In this document: positions 44,524 to 53,301 of the stretch, one piece after another
Numbering within the stretch: the stretch's first letter is position 1
Layout: every line of letters begins with the position of its first letter
Assembly: GCF_025947225.1 (NCBI RefSeq)
Contig: NZ_CP110005.1
Coordinates: forward strand, 1,364,001 to 1,428,000
Direction of reading: 5' to 3'
Length of the DNA stretch: 64,000 nt
Origin: Flavobacterium sp. N2270
GTDB taxonomy: Bacteria; Bacteroidota; Bacteroidia; Flavobacteriales; Flavobacteriaceae
Translations under genes and position numbers: made by a program
The notes under the pieces: model-generated
What the model saw: only the letters and a program-made list of their open reading frames with translations
The model's database searches: none
What the model was told of the DNA's origin: nothing

Positions 44524-45189
44524 TTATTTTTTCGTTGCTTTCAATTTTACAACAAGTTCAATATCATCATTTACAAACTTATCTTTTAAATCGTCAAAAA
44601 TTGATTTTGAAGCATAATTTACATTCCAATGTGTTCTGTTTATAAGAAAAGCATCAGAAGTTAATGTCATTTCATCACCATTATTAGTAGTTGTTGCAGT
44701 AAATTCAACTGGTTTTGTAACTCCTTTTAAAGTTAAATTTCCATTTATTTTAGCTTTACCATTTTCTGCTGTTATACTAACAATTTCAAATGTTCCTTCA
44801 GGAAACTTAGTTACATTAAAGAAATGATCTTCTCCTGCTTTGTCTCCAGTACCTTTTAAATGAGCTTCTAAATCTTCTTTTCCATCTCCAGCAGCTAAGT
44901 CAGATACTACTATAGAATTCATATCAATAACAAACATCCCGCTTTCAATGGTGTCATTTTTAACTGCCAATTCTCCCGACTTTAAATTGATTGTTCCATT
45001 GTGCTTTCCAGATGGTTTAGAGCCTGTCCATTCAATTACAGAATTTTGAGTATCTACAGTATAGTTTGTACTTTCTATAGATGCAGTTGCAACTTCTCCT
45101 GCTTCCTCACTATCGTTTTTTTCTCCTTTACAAGATACATTTAAAGAAATAGTAGCTAATACAAATAAGCTTAAAATACTTTTTTTCAT
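44524..45189 (-). CDS. YceI-family lipoprotein
   Basis: 221 residues. Lipobox Cys20 (SLNVSC) then KGEKNDSEEAG. The YceI beta-barrel domain spans about 45-221, with NSVIEWTGSKPSGKHNGTINLKSG and VNGNLTLKGVTKPVEF-type strands. The fold binds isoprenoid chains; the physiological ligand is unknown. A second YceI-type lipoprotein lies at 52499-53122. Confidence 0.9.
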   Translation of the reverse strand: MKKSILSLFVLATISLNVSCKGEKNDSEEAGEVATASIESTNYTVDTQNSVIEWTGSKPSGKHNGTINLKSGELAVKNDTIESGMFVIDMNSIVVSDLAAGDGKEDLEAHLKGTGDKAGEDHFFNVTKFPEGTFEIVSITAENGKAKINGNLTLKGVTKPVEFTATTTNNGDEMTLTSDAFLINRTHWNVNYASKSIFDDLKDKFVNDDIELVVKLKATKK

Positions 45190-45305
45190 AGTTGTTGTTT
45201 TTTTATGTTAATTACAAATTTAAAAAATCAACATTTCAAAATATCTTAAAAACTTCCTAATTTTTCTAAAAAAGAATTTTTTTTCAAATCAATTGTGCTG
45301 ACAAT

Positions 45306-45337
45306 TTGACATTTTTAAACATTTGGCAATACATTTG
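45306..45337 (+). promoter_or_regulatory. Promoter of grpE-dnaJ
   Basis: TTG (45306-45308), 21 bases, TACATTTG (45330-45337), 22 bases before the grpE ATG. It fits the Bacteroidota vegetative form; no CIRCE-type inverted repeat is seen. Confidence 0.65.
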
Positions 45338-45359
45338 CAATTACTTTTAAAATAATAAA

Positions 45360-45923
45360 ATGTTTAAAAAAATACGCAAATATATGAGTCAAGATAGTAC
45401 TGAAAACATGGAAAAAGAAATTGTACAAGACGAGAATGTTTCAGAAAATCAAGAAGCACAACAGCCAGAGTTAACTGTTGAGGAACAACTTGCAGAAGAT
45501 TTAGCAAAAGAAAAAGACAAGCACTTAAGGCTTTTTGCTGAATTTGAAAATTACAAAAAAAGAACAGCAAAAGAACGTATGGATTTGTTTAAAACAGCAA
45601 ATCAAGAAGTTTTACAAGCAATGTTGCCCGTAATGGACGATTTTGACAGAGCTATGACACAAATTGCAAAATCTGAAGATGAAGCTATTGTGAAAGGAGT
45701 TGAACTTATTCATGAAAAACTTAAAAACACTTTAGTTTCAAAAGGATTAGAAGAAGTTGAGGTAAGAGTTGGTGATGTTTTTAATGCAGATTTTGCCGAA
45801 GCAATTACTCAAATTCCTGCCCCTTCAGATGATTTAAAAGGTAAAATTGTAGATGTGCTTGAAAAAGGATACAAATTAGGAGATAAAATTATTCGTTTCC
45901 CTAAAGTAGTTATTGGACAATAA
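45360..45923 (+). CDS. grpE: Nucleotide exchange factor GrpE
   Basis: 187 residues. An acidic N-terminus and long coiled coil (about 35-90) precede the beta domain (about 125-187, VEVRVGDVFNADFAEAITQIPAP, ending DKIIRFPKVVIGQ). It releases ADP from DnaK. ATG at 45360 gives MFKKIRKYMSQ; ATG at 45384 is an alternative start. dnaJ follows 36 bases downstream. Confidence 0.95.
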   Translation: MFKKIRKYMSQDSTENMEKEIVQDENVSENQEAQQPELTVEEQLAEDLAKEKDKHLRLFAEFENYKKRTAKERMDLFKTANQEVLQAMLPVMDDFDRAMTQIAKSEDEAIVKGVELIHEKLKNTLVSKGLEEVEVRVGDVFNADFAEAITQIPAPSDDLKGKIVDVLEKGYKLGDKIIRFPKVVIGQ

Positions 45924-45959
45924 TTGTACTTACCTTTTTTAATGAATTTAATTTAAAAG

Positions 45960-47084
45960 ATGAAAAAAGATTTTTACGAAATATTAGGCATTAGTAAAAG
46001 TGCTACTGCAGCAGAAATTAAGAAAGCATATCGAAAAAAAGCAATTGAGTTTCATCCTGACAAAAACCCGGGAGATGCAACTGCAGAAGAAAACTTTAAA
46101 CTAGCAGCCGAAGCTTATGAAATATTAAGCGACCCTAATAAAAAAGCAAAATACGACCAATATGGACATTCTGCATTTGAAGGTGCTGGTGGTGGTTATG
46201 GCGGTGGCGGACATATGAATATGGACGACATCTTCAGTCAATTTGGTGATATCTTCGGAAGTGCTTTTGGAGGCGGTGGCGGTTTTGGTGGCGGTTTTGG
46301 CGGCGGTCAAAGACGAGTTAAAGGAAGTAATTTACGCATTAAAGTAAAGTTAACTTTAGAAGAAATCGTTAATGGAGTTGAGAAAAAAGTTAAAGTTAAG
46401 CGCAAGGTTCAAGCGCAAGGAGTAACTTATAAAACTTGTTCAACTTGTAATGGAAGCGGTCAAGTAATGAAAGTTACAAATACCATTTTAGGTAGAATGC
46501 AAACTGCAACTACTTGTCATTCTTGTGGTGGAGCAGGCCAAATGATGGACCACAAACCTCAAGGTGCAGATGCTCAAGGAATGATCTTACAAGAAGATAC
46601 TGTTTCAATTAAAATTCCTGCAGGAGTTGTAGATGGAATGCAGTTAAAAGTTTCTGGAAAAGGAAATGAAGCACCAGGTTCAAATAGTGTTTCTGGAGAT
46701 TTAATTGTTGCAATTGAAGAGTTAGAACACGAATTTTTAAAACGTGAAGGAGAAAATTTACATTACGATCTATATGTAAGTTTCCCTGAAGCTGCTTTAG
46801 GAGTTTCTAAAGAAATTGAAACTGTTTCTGGAAAAGTAAGAATTAAACTTGATGAAGGAATTCAATCTGGGAAAATTTTAAGATTAAAGGGTAAAGGTGT
46901 ACCAAGTATTAACAGTTATGGAACTGGTGATTTGTTAGTTCATGTTAATGTTTGGACTCCAAAAACATTAAACAAAGAACAAAAACAGTTTTTTGAAAAA
47001 ATGATAACTGATGAAAACTTTACTCCAAGTCCTGAAAAATCTGATAAATCATTTTTTGAGAAAGTAAAAGATATGTTTTCATAA
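45960..47084 (+). CDS. dnaJ: Chaperone DnaJ with shortened zinc-binding region
   Basis: 374 residues. J domain with HPD at 32-34, a glycine-rich linker (about 75-118), then only two of the usual four CxxCxGxG repeats (Cys160-Gly167 and Cys186-Gly193), so one zinc site rather than two. The substrate-binding and dimer domains follow. It stimulates DnaK ATPase. The reduced zinc region is, from memory, normal for flavobacterial DnaJ. Confidence 0.95.
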   Translation: MKKDFYEILGISKSATAAEIKKAYRKKAIEFHPDKNPGDATAEENFKLAAEAYEILSDPNKKAKYDQYGHSAFEGAGGGYGGGGHMNMDDIFSQFGDIFGSAFGGGGGFGGGFGGGQRRVKGSNLRIKVKLTLEEIVNGVEKKVKVKRKVQAQGVTYKTCSTCNGSGQVMKVTNTILGRMQTATTCHSCGGAGQMMDHKPQGADAQGMILQEDTVSIKIPAGVVDGMQLKVSGKGNEAPGSNSVSGDLIVAIEELEHEFLKREGENLHYDLYVSFPEAALGVSKEIETVSGKVRIKLDEGIQSGKILRLKGKGVPSINSYGTGDLLVHVNVWTPKTLNKEQKQFFEKMITDENFTPSPEKSDKSFFEKVKDMFS

Positions 47085-47108
47085 TTCAATAAAATTATAT
47101 ACATTTGG

Positions 47109-47143
47109 AATTCACTTTTTTATATTAAAAGTGAATTTTCTTT
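47109..47143 (+). terminator. First terminator after dnaJ
   Basis: An 11-bp stem (AATTCACTTTT at 47109-47119 with AAAAGTGAATT at 47127-47137), 7-base loop, T-rich tail. Confidence 0.8.
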
Positions 47144-47157
47144 TTCATAGCAATTTT

Positions 47158-47190
47158 CCCATCCTATTGCAAAATAGGGTGGGTTTTTTT
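47158..47190 (+). terminator. Second terminator after dnaJ
   Basis: An 11-bp stem with one G-T pair (CCCATCCTATT at 47158-47168, AATAGGGTGGG at 47173-47183), loop GCAA, then seven T. Two terminators in series separate dnaJ from the ABC operon. Confidence 0.85.
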
Positions 47191-47243
47191 GTAACGGAAT
47201 ACTTATTTTACACACTAATTTATATCACATATAAAATTTTAGA

Positions 47244-48164
47244 ATGGATCCTATTTTAAAAGTTCAAAACGTAGTTAAGCAATTTGGTAATTATAATGCA
47301 TTAAGTAATGTTTCTTTAGAAGTGCCTAAAGGAAGTATTTATGGATTATTAGGTCCAAATGGAGCTGGAAAAACGACTTTAATTCGTATCATCAATCAAA
47401 TTACAATGCCCGATTCTGGAGAGGTATTTTTAGATGGTAAGAAATTAATGCCAGAAGATGTTCAATATATTGGATATTTGCCAGAAGAAAGAGGATTGTA
47501 TAAATCTATGAAAGTAGGCGAACAATGTTTATATTTAGCTCAGTTAAAAGGACTTTCGTACCAAGAGGCAAAAAAACAATTAAAATATTGGTTTGAAAAA
47601 TTAGAAATAGAAGGTTGGTGGGATAAAAAAATTCAAGAGCTTTCAAAAGGAATGGCTCAAAAAATTCAGTTTGTAGTAACTGTTTTGCATAAACCTAAAT
47701 TATTAATTCTTGATGAACCATTTTCTGGTTTTGATCCTGTAAATGCAAATTTAATTAAGGACGAAATAATTGAGCTAAATAAAAATGGTACTTCGGTTAT
47801 ATTTTCAACGCATAGAATGGAAAGTGTCGAAGAAATGTGTGATTATATTGCATTAATTCATCAATCAAATAAATTAATTGAAGGTAAATTATCTGAAGTT
47901 AAAAGACAATACAGGAGCAATACTTTTCAAGTGGGAATTATTACCCAAAATATTGAAGGTTTAATGGTTCAGTTGACTCAAAAATTTAAGGTTGGTTCTA
48001 CTAATTTTAAATCATTGAATGATGACATTAAATTAGAAGTTGAACTAGGTAATCTTAATTCAAATGAATTGTTGTCTATTTTAACCAATTTCGGACAAGT
48101 AACTCATTTTGTGGAAAAAATTCCAAGTGTAAATGACATTTTTATTCAATCAGTTAGTAAATAA
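47244..48164 (+). CDS. ABC-2 exporter ATP-binding subunit (NatA-like)
   Basis: 306 residues. Walker A GPNGAGKT (37-44), signature LSKGMAQKIQ, Walker B LLILDEPFSGFDP, and a C-terminal DUF4162-type tail. It works with the permease encoded 23 bases downstream. NatAB-type systems export sodium or small molecules, but the substrate cannot be deduced. Confidence 0.93.
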   Translation: MDPILKVQNVVKQFGNYNALSNVSLEVPKGSIYGLLGPNGAGKTTLIRIINQITMPDSGEVFLDGKKLMPEDVQYIGYLPEERGLYKSMKVGEQCLYLAQLKGLSYQEAKKQLKYWFEKLEIEGWWDKKIQELSKGMAQKIQFVVTVLHKPKLLILDEPFSGFDPVNANLIKDEIIELNKNGTSVIFSTHRMESVEEMCDYIALIHQSNKLIEGKLSEVKRQYRSNTFQVGIITQNIEGLMVQLTQKFKVGSTNFKSLNDDIKLEVELGNLNSNELLSILTNFGQVTHFVEKIPSVNDIFIQSVSK

Positions 48165-48187
48165 ATCGCAATTAAAATAAAAAATAT

Positions 48188-49495
48188 ATGAACGTTTTAA
48201 GTTTAATTATAAAAAGAGAATTCATAGCGAAAGTTCGTAATAAGTCTTTTATTGTAATGACTTTTTTAGGACCACTTTTGTTTGTTGGAATGTCCTTTTT
48301 AATTGGATATTTATCTAACATGAATAAAGATTCAATTACAGAAATTGCTATTCATGATGAAAGCGGATTATTAAAAAATAATTTCAAAAACACTAAGCAT
48401 ACGCATTATATCGATTTATCTGTAATGCCAATAAATGTTGCAAAAGATACGGCTAACAATAATTATGAAGGTTTGCTTTTTATTCCAAAAGTAGATTCAT
48501 TACAATTATTATTAGATAAAGTGGAATATATTTCAGAAGATAGTCCAAGCTTAGAATTTATTTCTAAAGTTGAAAAAGTTGTCGATTCTACTTTAACTTC
48601 TGAACGACTAAAAACATTAGGTTTTGATGCTGATAAAATTGATAAAGCCAAAGCCGATTCTACTTTAAAATTATCAAAATTTTCTGGAGGCGAAAGTCTA
48701 AAAGGATTAAACGAAATTAAAGTTGGTATTGGTGGAATGTTTGGTTACTTAATCATGATGTTTATTATCATTTATGGTAATATGGTTATGCGAAGTGTAA
48801 TTGAAGAGAAAACCAATCGTATTATAGAAATTATTATTTCATCGGTTAAACCTTTTCAGTTAATGATGGGGAAAATTATTGGAACTTCATTGGCTGGAAT
48901 ATTGCAATTTGCAATTTGGGCAATTGTAGGAACCGTTTTGTTTTTTGTAGCGCAATCTTTCTTTGGAATACAAATGGGCGCAAGTAGTAGTGTAACTCCT
49001 GAAATGATGGAAGCTGCTCAATCAACTGAAGCAATTTCTAAAATTCAATTGTATTTTAATGAAATTTGGAATTTACCATTAGGAACATTAGTAGCTTGTT
49101 TTGTAATTTATTTCATTGGAGGTTATTTCTTGTATAGTTCATTTTATGCTGCTATTGGAGCAGCAGTTGATTCTGAAACTGACTCTCAACAATTTATGTT
49201 GCCTGTAATTATGCCATTAATGCTTGGTGTATATGTAGGTTTCTTTACAGTAATTAATGATCCACACGGAACAGTAGCAACAGTGTTTTCTATAATTCCA
49301 TTAACATCACCAATTGTAATGTTAATGCGTATTCCTTTTGGAGTGCCTTTGTGGCAATTAATACTTTCTATCGTTTTATTGTTTGGAACGTTTATCTTTG
49401 TAGTATGGTTTGCTGCAAAAATTTACCGTGTTGGTATTTTAATGTATGGAAAAAAACCTACATGGAAAGAATTGTATAAATGGTTAAAGTATTAA
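48188..49495 (+). CDS. ABC-2 exporter permease (NatB-like)
   Basis: 435 residues. One N-terminal helix (about 22-42), a large outer domain (45-170) and about five C-terminal helices. GNMVMRSVIEEKTNRIIEIIISSVKPFQLMMGKI is the ABC-2 permease signature. It is the partner of the upstream ATPase. The mechanosensitive channel gene follows after 3 bases. Confidence 0.92.
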   Translation: MNVLSLIIKREFIAKVRNKSFIVMTFLGPLLFVGMSFLIGYLSNMNKDSITEIAIHDESGLLKNNFKNTKHTHYIDLSVMPINVAKDTANNNYEGLLFIPKVDSLQLLLDKVEYISEDSPSLEFISKVEKVVDSTLTSERLKTLGFDADKIDKAKADSTLKLSKFSGGESLKGLNEIKVGIGGMFGYLIMMFIIIYGNMVMRSVIEEKTNRIIEIIISSVKPFQLMMGKIIGTSLAGILQFAIWAIVGTVLFFVAQSFFGIQMGASSSVTPEMMEAAQSTEAISKIQLYFNEIWNLPLGTLVACFVIYFIGGYFLYSSFYAAIGAAVDSETDSQQFMLPVIMPLMLGVYVGFFTVINDPHGTVATVFSIIPLTSPIVMLMRIPFGVPLWQLILSIVLLFGTFIFVVWFAAKIYRVGILMYGKKPTWKELYKWLKY

Positions 49496-49498
49496 AAT

Positions 49499-50329
49499 AT
49501 GATTGAGACAATAAAAGAGTTATTAAATTACAAACTAATTGATACAGATAATGTTGATATTAGAGTGAGTACTTTTGTTATACTCTTTTTGGTTTTAATT
49601 ATTACAGCAGCATTGCTACGGTTTATTAGAGTTGTTGCTACGAGAAAATTGCCTTTAGAAGATAAAAATAAGTTTATTAGCTTTTTTCAATTTGTACGAT
49701 ATATTGTTTTTGCGTTTGCAATTGTAATTACTCTACATTCTACTGGTGTAAATATGAGTTTCTTGCTTACCGCTTCTGCTGCATTATTAGTGGGTTTAGG
49801 TTTTGCTTTGCAACAATTATTTCAAGATATTATTTCAGGCATATTAATGATTATTGATCAATCAATGCATGTAGGTGATATTGTAGAAGTAGACGGAAGA
49901 GTTGGAAAAGTTTTAGAAATTAAGCTAAGAACAACTAGAGTAGTTACTCGCAATAATAGAGTTATGGTTATCCCAAACCATAAATTTATGTTAGATACAT
50001 TATTCAATTGGACACAAAATAGTTTTACAAATAGAGAACAAGTAAATGTTGGAGTAGCTTACGGAAGTGATGTTCAATTAGTAAAACAAATTTTGTTAAG
50101 ATGTGCAGAAGAAGCTCCAGATGTACTTCAAGAACCTAAACCAATAGTTTTATTTGAAGATTTTGCAGATTCATCTTTAAACTTTTCATTGTATTTTTAT
50201 GTTCATGATGGAATGAATAGTCCAGGAATTCAAAGTGATTTAAGGTTTAGAATTGATGCAGCATTTAGAGCAAATAGAGTTTCTATTCCATTTCCACAAA
50301 GAGATATTCATGTTATTACAAAGGCATAG
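49499..50329 (+). CDS. MscS-family mechanosensitive channel
   Basis: 276 residues, three membrane helices (about 22-45, 65-85, 88-115). The pore helix and beta domain have ASAALLVGLGFALQQLFQDIISGI and MHVGDIVEVDGRVGKVLEIKLRTTRV. It would open under membrane tension and release small solutes. In line with the ABC genes. Confidence 0.93.
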   Translation: MIETIKELLNYKLIDTDNVDIRVSTFVILFLVLIITAALLRFIRVVATRKLPLEDKNKFISFFQFVRYIVFAFAIVITLHSTGVNMSFLLTASAALLVGLGFALQQLFQDIISGILMIIDQSMHVGDIVEVDGRVGKVLEIKLRTTRVVTRNNRVMVIPNHKFMLDTLFNWTQNSFTNREQVNVGVAYGSDVQLVKQILLRCAEEAPDVLQEPKPIVLFEDFADSSLNFSLYFYVHDGMNSPGIQSDLRFRIDAAFRANRVSIPFPQRDIHVITKA

Positions 50330-50362
50330 TTTTTGTAATTTATAAAAAATAAAAATTTTAGA

Positions 50363-51526
50363 ATGCCAAAAATATTAGTAATTGAAGACGAAGCAGCAAT
50401 TAGAAGAGTTTTAACAAAAATTCTATCTGAAGAAAATGATACCTATCAAGTTGATGAAGCCGAAGATGGTTTGCAAGGAATTGAAAAAATCAAAAATGAA
50501 GATTATGATTTAGTACTTTGCGACATTAAAATGCCAAAAATGGATGGAGTAGAAGTATTAGAAGCTGCTAGAAAAATAAAACCAGAAACTCCAATCGTTA
50601 TGATTTCTGGTCATGGCGATTTAGAAACAGCTGTAAATACCATGCGTTTAGGAGCTTTTGATTATATTTCTAAACCACCAGATTTGAACAGGTTATTAAA
50701 CACAGTTCGAAATGCTTTGGATAAAAAACAATTAGTAATTGAAAATAAAAATCTAAAGAAAAAAGTCAGTAAAAATTATCGAATGATTGGGGATAGTGAA
50801 GCTATTAATCATATTAAAACAATGATTGATAAAGTTGCCCCAACAGACGCCAGGGTTTTAATTACCGGACCTAATGGAACAGGTAAAGAGCTAGTAGCAC
50901 ATCAATTACATGAAAAAAGTGACCGTAGTGCAAATCCTTTAATCGAAGTAAATTGTGCCGCAATTCCATCTGAATTAATTGAGAGCGAATTATTTGGTCA
51001 TGTTAAAGGTGCTTTTACATCGGCAATAAAAGATAGAGCAGGTAAGTTTGAAGCAGCACATAAAGGAACTATTTTCTTAGATGAAATTGGCGACATGAGT
51101 TTGCCAGCGCAAGCAAAAGTACTTCGTGCTTTACAAGAAAATTTAATTCAACGTGTTGGTGCAGATAAAGATATCAAAGTAGATGTTCGTGTTATTGCAG
51201 CTACAAATAAGGACTTAAAAAAAGAAATAGAAGAAGGTCGTTTTCGCGAAGATTTGTACCATCGTTTAGCAGTAATTTTAATAAAAGTTCCTGCTTTAAA
51301 TGATCGTAGAGAAGATATTCCAGTGTTAATTGAACATTTTACAACTAAAATTGCGGAAGAGCAAGGAGTGGTTGAAAAAGTCTTTTCTAAAAAGGCAGTT
51401 CAATTATTGCAAGAATACGATTGGACAGGAAATATCCGTGAATTAAGAAATGTAATTGAGCGTTTAATTATTCTTGGTGGAACCGAAATTTCGGAACAAG
51501 ATGTAAAATTATTCGCAAGTAAATAA
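50363..51526 (+). CDS. Sigma-54-dependent response regulator lacking a DNA-binding domain
   Basis: 387 residues. Receiver domain with Asp54 (LVLCDIKMPKMDG), then an AAA+ domain with Walker A GPNGTGKE (169-176), the sigma-54 contact loop GAFTSA (216-221; usual form GAFTGA) and Walker B FLDEIGDM (238-245). The protein ends shortly after WTGNIRELRN...FASK, without a Fis-type helix-turn-helix. It would activate sigma-54 promoters from solution or via partners. No histidine kinase gene is adjacent. Confidence 0.93.
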   Translation: MPKILVIEDEAAIRRVLTKILSEENDTYQVDEAEDGLQGIEKIKNEDYDLVLCDIKMPKMDGVEVLEAARKIKPETPIVMISGHGDLETAVNTMRLGAFDYISKPPDLNRLLNTVRNALDKKQLVIENKNLKKKVSKNYRMIGDSEAINHIKTMIDKVAPTDARVLITGPNGTGKELVAHQLHEKSDRSANPLIEVNCAAIPSELIESELFGHVKGAFTSAIKDRAGKFEAAHKGTIFLDEIGDMSLPAQAKVLRALQENLIQRVGADKDIKVDVRVIAATNKDLKKEIEEGRFREDLYHRLAVILIKVPALNDRREDIPVLIEHFTTKIAEEQGVVEKVFSKKAVQLLQEYDWTGNIRELRNVIERLIILGGTEISEQDVKLFASK

Positions 51527-51530
51527 ATTA

Positions 51531-51558
51531 GCTTAAAGTTTATTGCTTAAAGCATACA
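51531..51558. repeat. Short direct repeat GCTTAAA with 14-bp spacing
   Basis: GCTTAAA occurs at 51531-51537 and 51545-51551, so the copies are 14 bases, two heptads, apart. It lies in the short gap before the helicase-like gene. Confidence 0.5.
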
Positions 51559-51567
51559 GTGTTAAAA

Positions 51568-52200
51568 ATGAAATTAAAAAAAATAAACGAAGACTTACAA
51601 AAGGGGTTAATCTTACATGGATTAACAGAAGCAAATGAGCTGCAAAGAGATTCTTTTTCTACTATAAAAAGTGGAGTAGACTGTATTATTCAATCTGAAA
51701 GAAAATCTGGTAAAACAACAACAATTGTAATCAATGTATTACAAAAGTTAAAAAGCGAAGGCGAAGAATCGCCAAGAGCGCTAATTTATGTTCAGGACAA
51801 AGAACAAGTATTAGAAATGGTGCGTTTGTTTGACCAATTAGGAAAATTCAACAACCTAAGCGCTTATGGTGTTCATGAAAAAAGTGATTTAGACGATGAT
51901 AAAAATCAAATTTCAATGGGTGTCGATGTGTTAATTGGTACTCCAAATAAATTAAATATGTTGTTTTCTACGGCTGGTTTTAATGTAAACCGACTTTTAA
52001 TGGTTATTGTAGATGATGCGGATATTTTATTAAAAAACAGATATGATAGTGTTATTCTTAGAATGTCTGAAAGTATTGGTAAAGCACAACGAATTTTCTT
52101 TTGTAATGAAATTACTGATAAAGTAGAGTTCCTTTCAGAAAAAATAATGATTGAGCCTCTTTTTTTAGAAATTGAAAAAGATGAAGAAATTGAAGATTAG
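51568..52200 (+). CDS. DEAD-box helicase N-terminal domain, no C-terminal domain
   Basis: 210 residues from the ATG at 51568 (a GTG at 51559 is possible). The Q motif region (GLTEANELQRDSF), Walker A SERKSGKTT, ALIYVQDKEQ, LIGTPNKL and a changed motif II (VDDAD in place of DEAD) are all visible. The second RecA-like domain is absent, and no remnant follows, so it is not a simple frameshift. It may bind RNA without unwinding, or be an accessory to another helicase. Confidence 0.82.
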   Translation: MKLKKINEDLQKGLILHGLTEANELQRDSFSTIKSGVDCIIQSERKSGKTTTIVINVLQKLKSEGEESPRALIYVQDKEQVLEMVRLFDQLGKFNNLSAYGVHEKSDLDDDKNQISMGVDVLIGTPNKLNMLFSTAGFNVNRLLMVIVDDADILLKNRYDSVILRMSESIGKAQRIFFCNEITDKVEFLSEKIMIEPLFLEIEKDEEIED

Positions 52201-52220
52201 TTAATAAAAAAAATAGAAAT

Positions 52221-52439
52221 ATGGCAGTAGTAAAGATTTTTTCGGGAAGTGAAATTTTAGCAATTGGATTGCAACAAAAATTAGCGGAAATAGACATTTT
52301 TCCAGTTGTAAAAAACAATATGCAAGCTGCTAGAACAGCAGGTTTTGGAAACACAGGCTTAGCAGTTGAGTTGTTTATTGAAGAGCGTGAGTTGCCTTTA
52401 GCAGAACAAGTTATTGAAGATTATAAAATGAGTCTTTAA
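52221..52439 (+). CDS. DUF2007 domain protein
   Basis: 72 residues with the pattern VVKIFSGSEILAIGLQQKLAEIDIFPVVKNNMQAA and VELFIEERELPLAEQVIEDY, matching DUF2007 putative signal-transducing proteins. It is 20 bases after the helicase-like gene and before a terminator. Confidence 0.85.
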   Translation: MAVVKIFSGSEILAIGLQQKLAEIDIFPVVKNNMQAARTAGFGNTGLAVELFIEERELPLAEQVIEDYKMSL

Positions 52440-52449
52440 AACATAAAAC

Positions 52450-52475
52450 AAAAGCCCTGAAATTTCAGGGCTTTT
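52450..52475. terminator. Bidirectional terminator
   Basis: A palindrome (AAAAGCCCTGAAA at 52450-52462 and TTTCAGGGCTTTT at 52463-52475) between convergent genes. Confidence 0.88.
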
Positions 52476-52498
52476 TTTATAAAATGTATTTTTTAGTT

Positions 52499-53122
52499 TT
52501 ATTCAAAAAGAACAGAACCTTTAATATCTACAAGCTCCCAAGTTTTACTTACGCCATCTTTACCTTTGTGTAGATCAAAACAAGCTTCGTTAATTGCAGC
52601 AATTGCTTTTTCTCCACCAAATTCTACTAAATTAAGTGTAGAAGTTAAAGTAAATAATTTATTTTCATAAGTATATTCTGTTGCAATTTCTTTTGTTACA
52701 TCATTCATTGTAAGAGTCATGTAACATTTTCCTTCTCTAAAGTTAAGTATTCCAGATAATAATTCTGTGTTTTTTAATGCACCAAAAAATATAGTTTTTA
52801 ATTTTGAATCTCTATCTTCATTATCTGTAAACAAGCTACTTACAGGAATTGTAAATGCAGCACCTTCTAAAACTTCTTCGGGTGTTTCACCTGTTTTAAT
52901 ATCTTTTAATTCTATTGATTTAAAACTTCCAGCAACAGCAACTTTTTCTGTTGTTTTAAAACCAGTCCAGCTTACTTTAGTAGAATCTGTAATAATTGTT
53001 AAACCTGAAACTTCTGGAGTTGGTTCAACAACTGTTTCTGTTTGTTCTTCTTTTTTACAGCTAGTAGTAAAAAGTACTACTGCAAATGCAAATACTGCTA
53101 TTTTTTTCATTTTGTTTTTCAT
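52499..53122 (-). CDS. YceI-like lipoprotein
   Basis: 207 residues. Lipobox Cys22 (LFTTSC) followed by KKEEQTE, an acidic segment compatible with surface export. The mature part has the YceI-like opening TKVSWTGFKTTEKVAVAGSF and ends in VDIKGSVLFE. Ligand unknown. ATG at 53110 (MKKIAVF) is an alternative start. Divergent from the ABC-F gene. Confidence 0.85.
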   Translation of the reverse strand: MKNKMKKIAVFAFAVVLFTTSCKKEEQTETVVEPTPEVSGLTIITDSTKVSWTGFKTTEKVAVAGSFKSIELKDIKTGETPEEVLEGAAFTIPVSSLFTDNEDRDSKLKTIFFGALKNTELLSGILNFREGKCYMTLTMNDVTKEIATEYTYENKLFTLTSTLNLVEFGGEKAIAAINEACFDLHKGKDGVSKTWELVDIKGSVLFE

Positions 53123-53207
53123 TTTTAAATTTAATCAAAGATAAGAAGATATTTGAATGCAAGCAATTAACATAAGTTAAATCATTATAAAGTAGTTTAT
53201 TTTGCAA

Positions 53208-53237
53208 TTGCTTCATTTCGAAATTAAACTATCTTTG
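53208..53237 (+). promoter_or_regulatory. Promoter of the ABC-F gene
   Basis: TTG (53208-53210), 19 bases, TATCTTTG (53230-53237): exact consensus form. The 5' leader that follows, about 58 bases, contains a heptad repeat. Confidence 0.75.
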
Positions 53238-53268
53238 CAGCTTCAAAATTAATAGTTAATTGTCTTTT

Positions 53269-53296
53269 GACTTTTAACTTTAGACTTTTAACCTTT
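53269..53296. repeat. Heptad repeat in the ABC-F leader
   Basis: Four consecutive 7-mers, GACTTTT, AACTTTA, GACTTTT, AACCTTT, lie between the promoter and the ATG at 53302. The style is that of the repeats at 2131 and 24981. Confidence 0.7.
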
Positions 53297-53301
53297 TTAT
53301 A

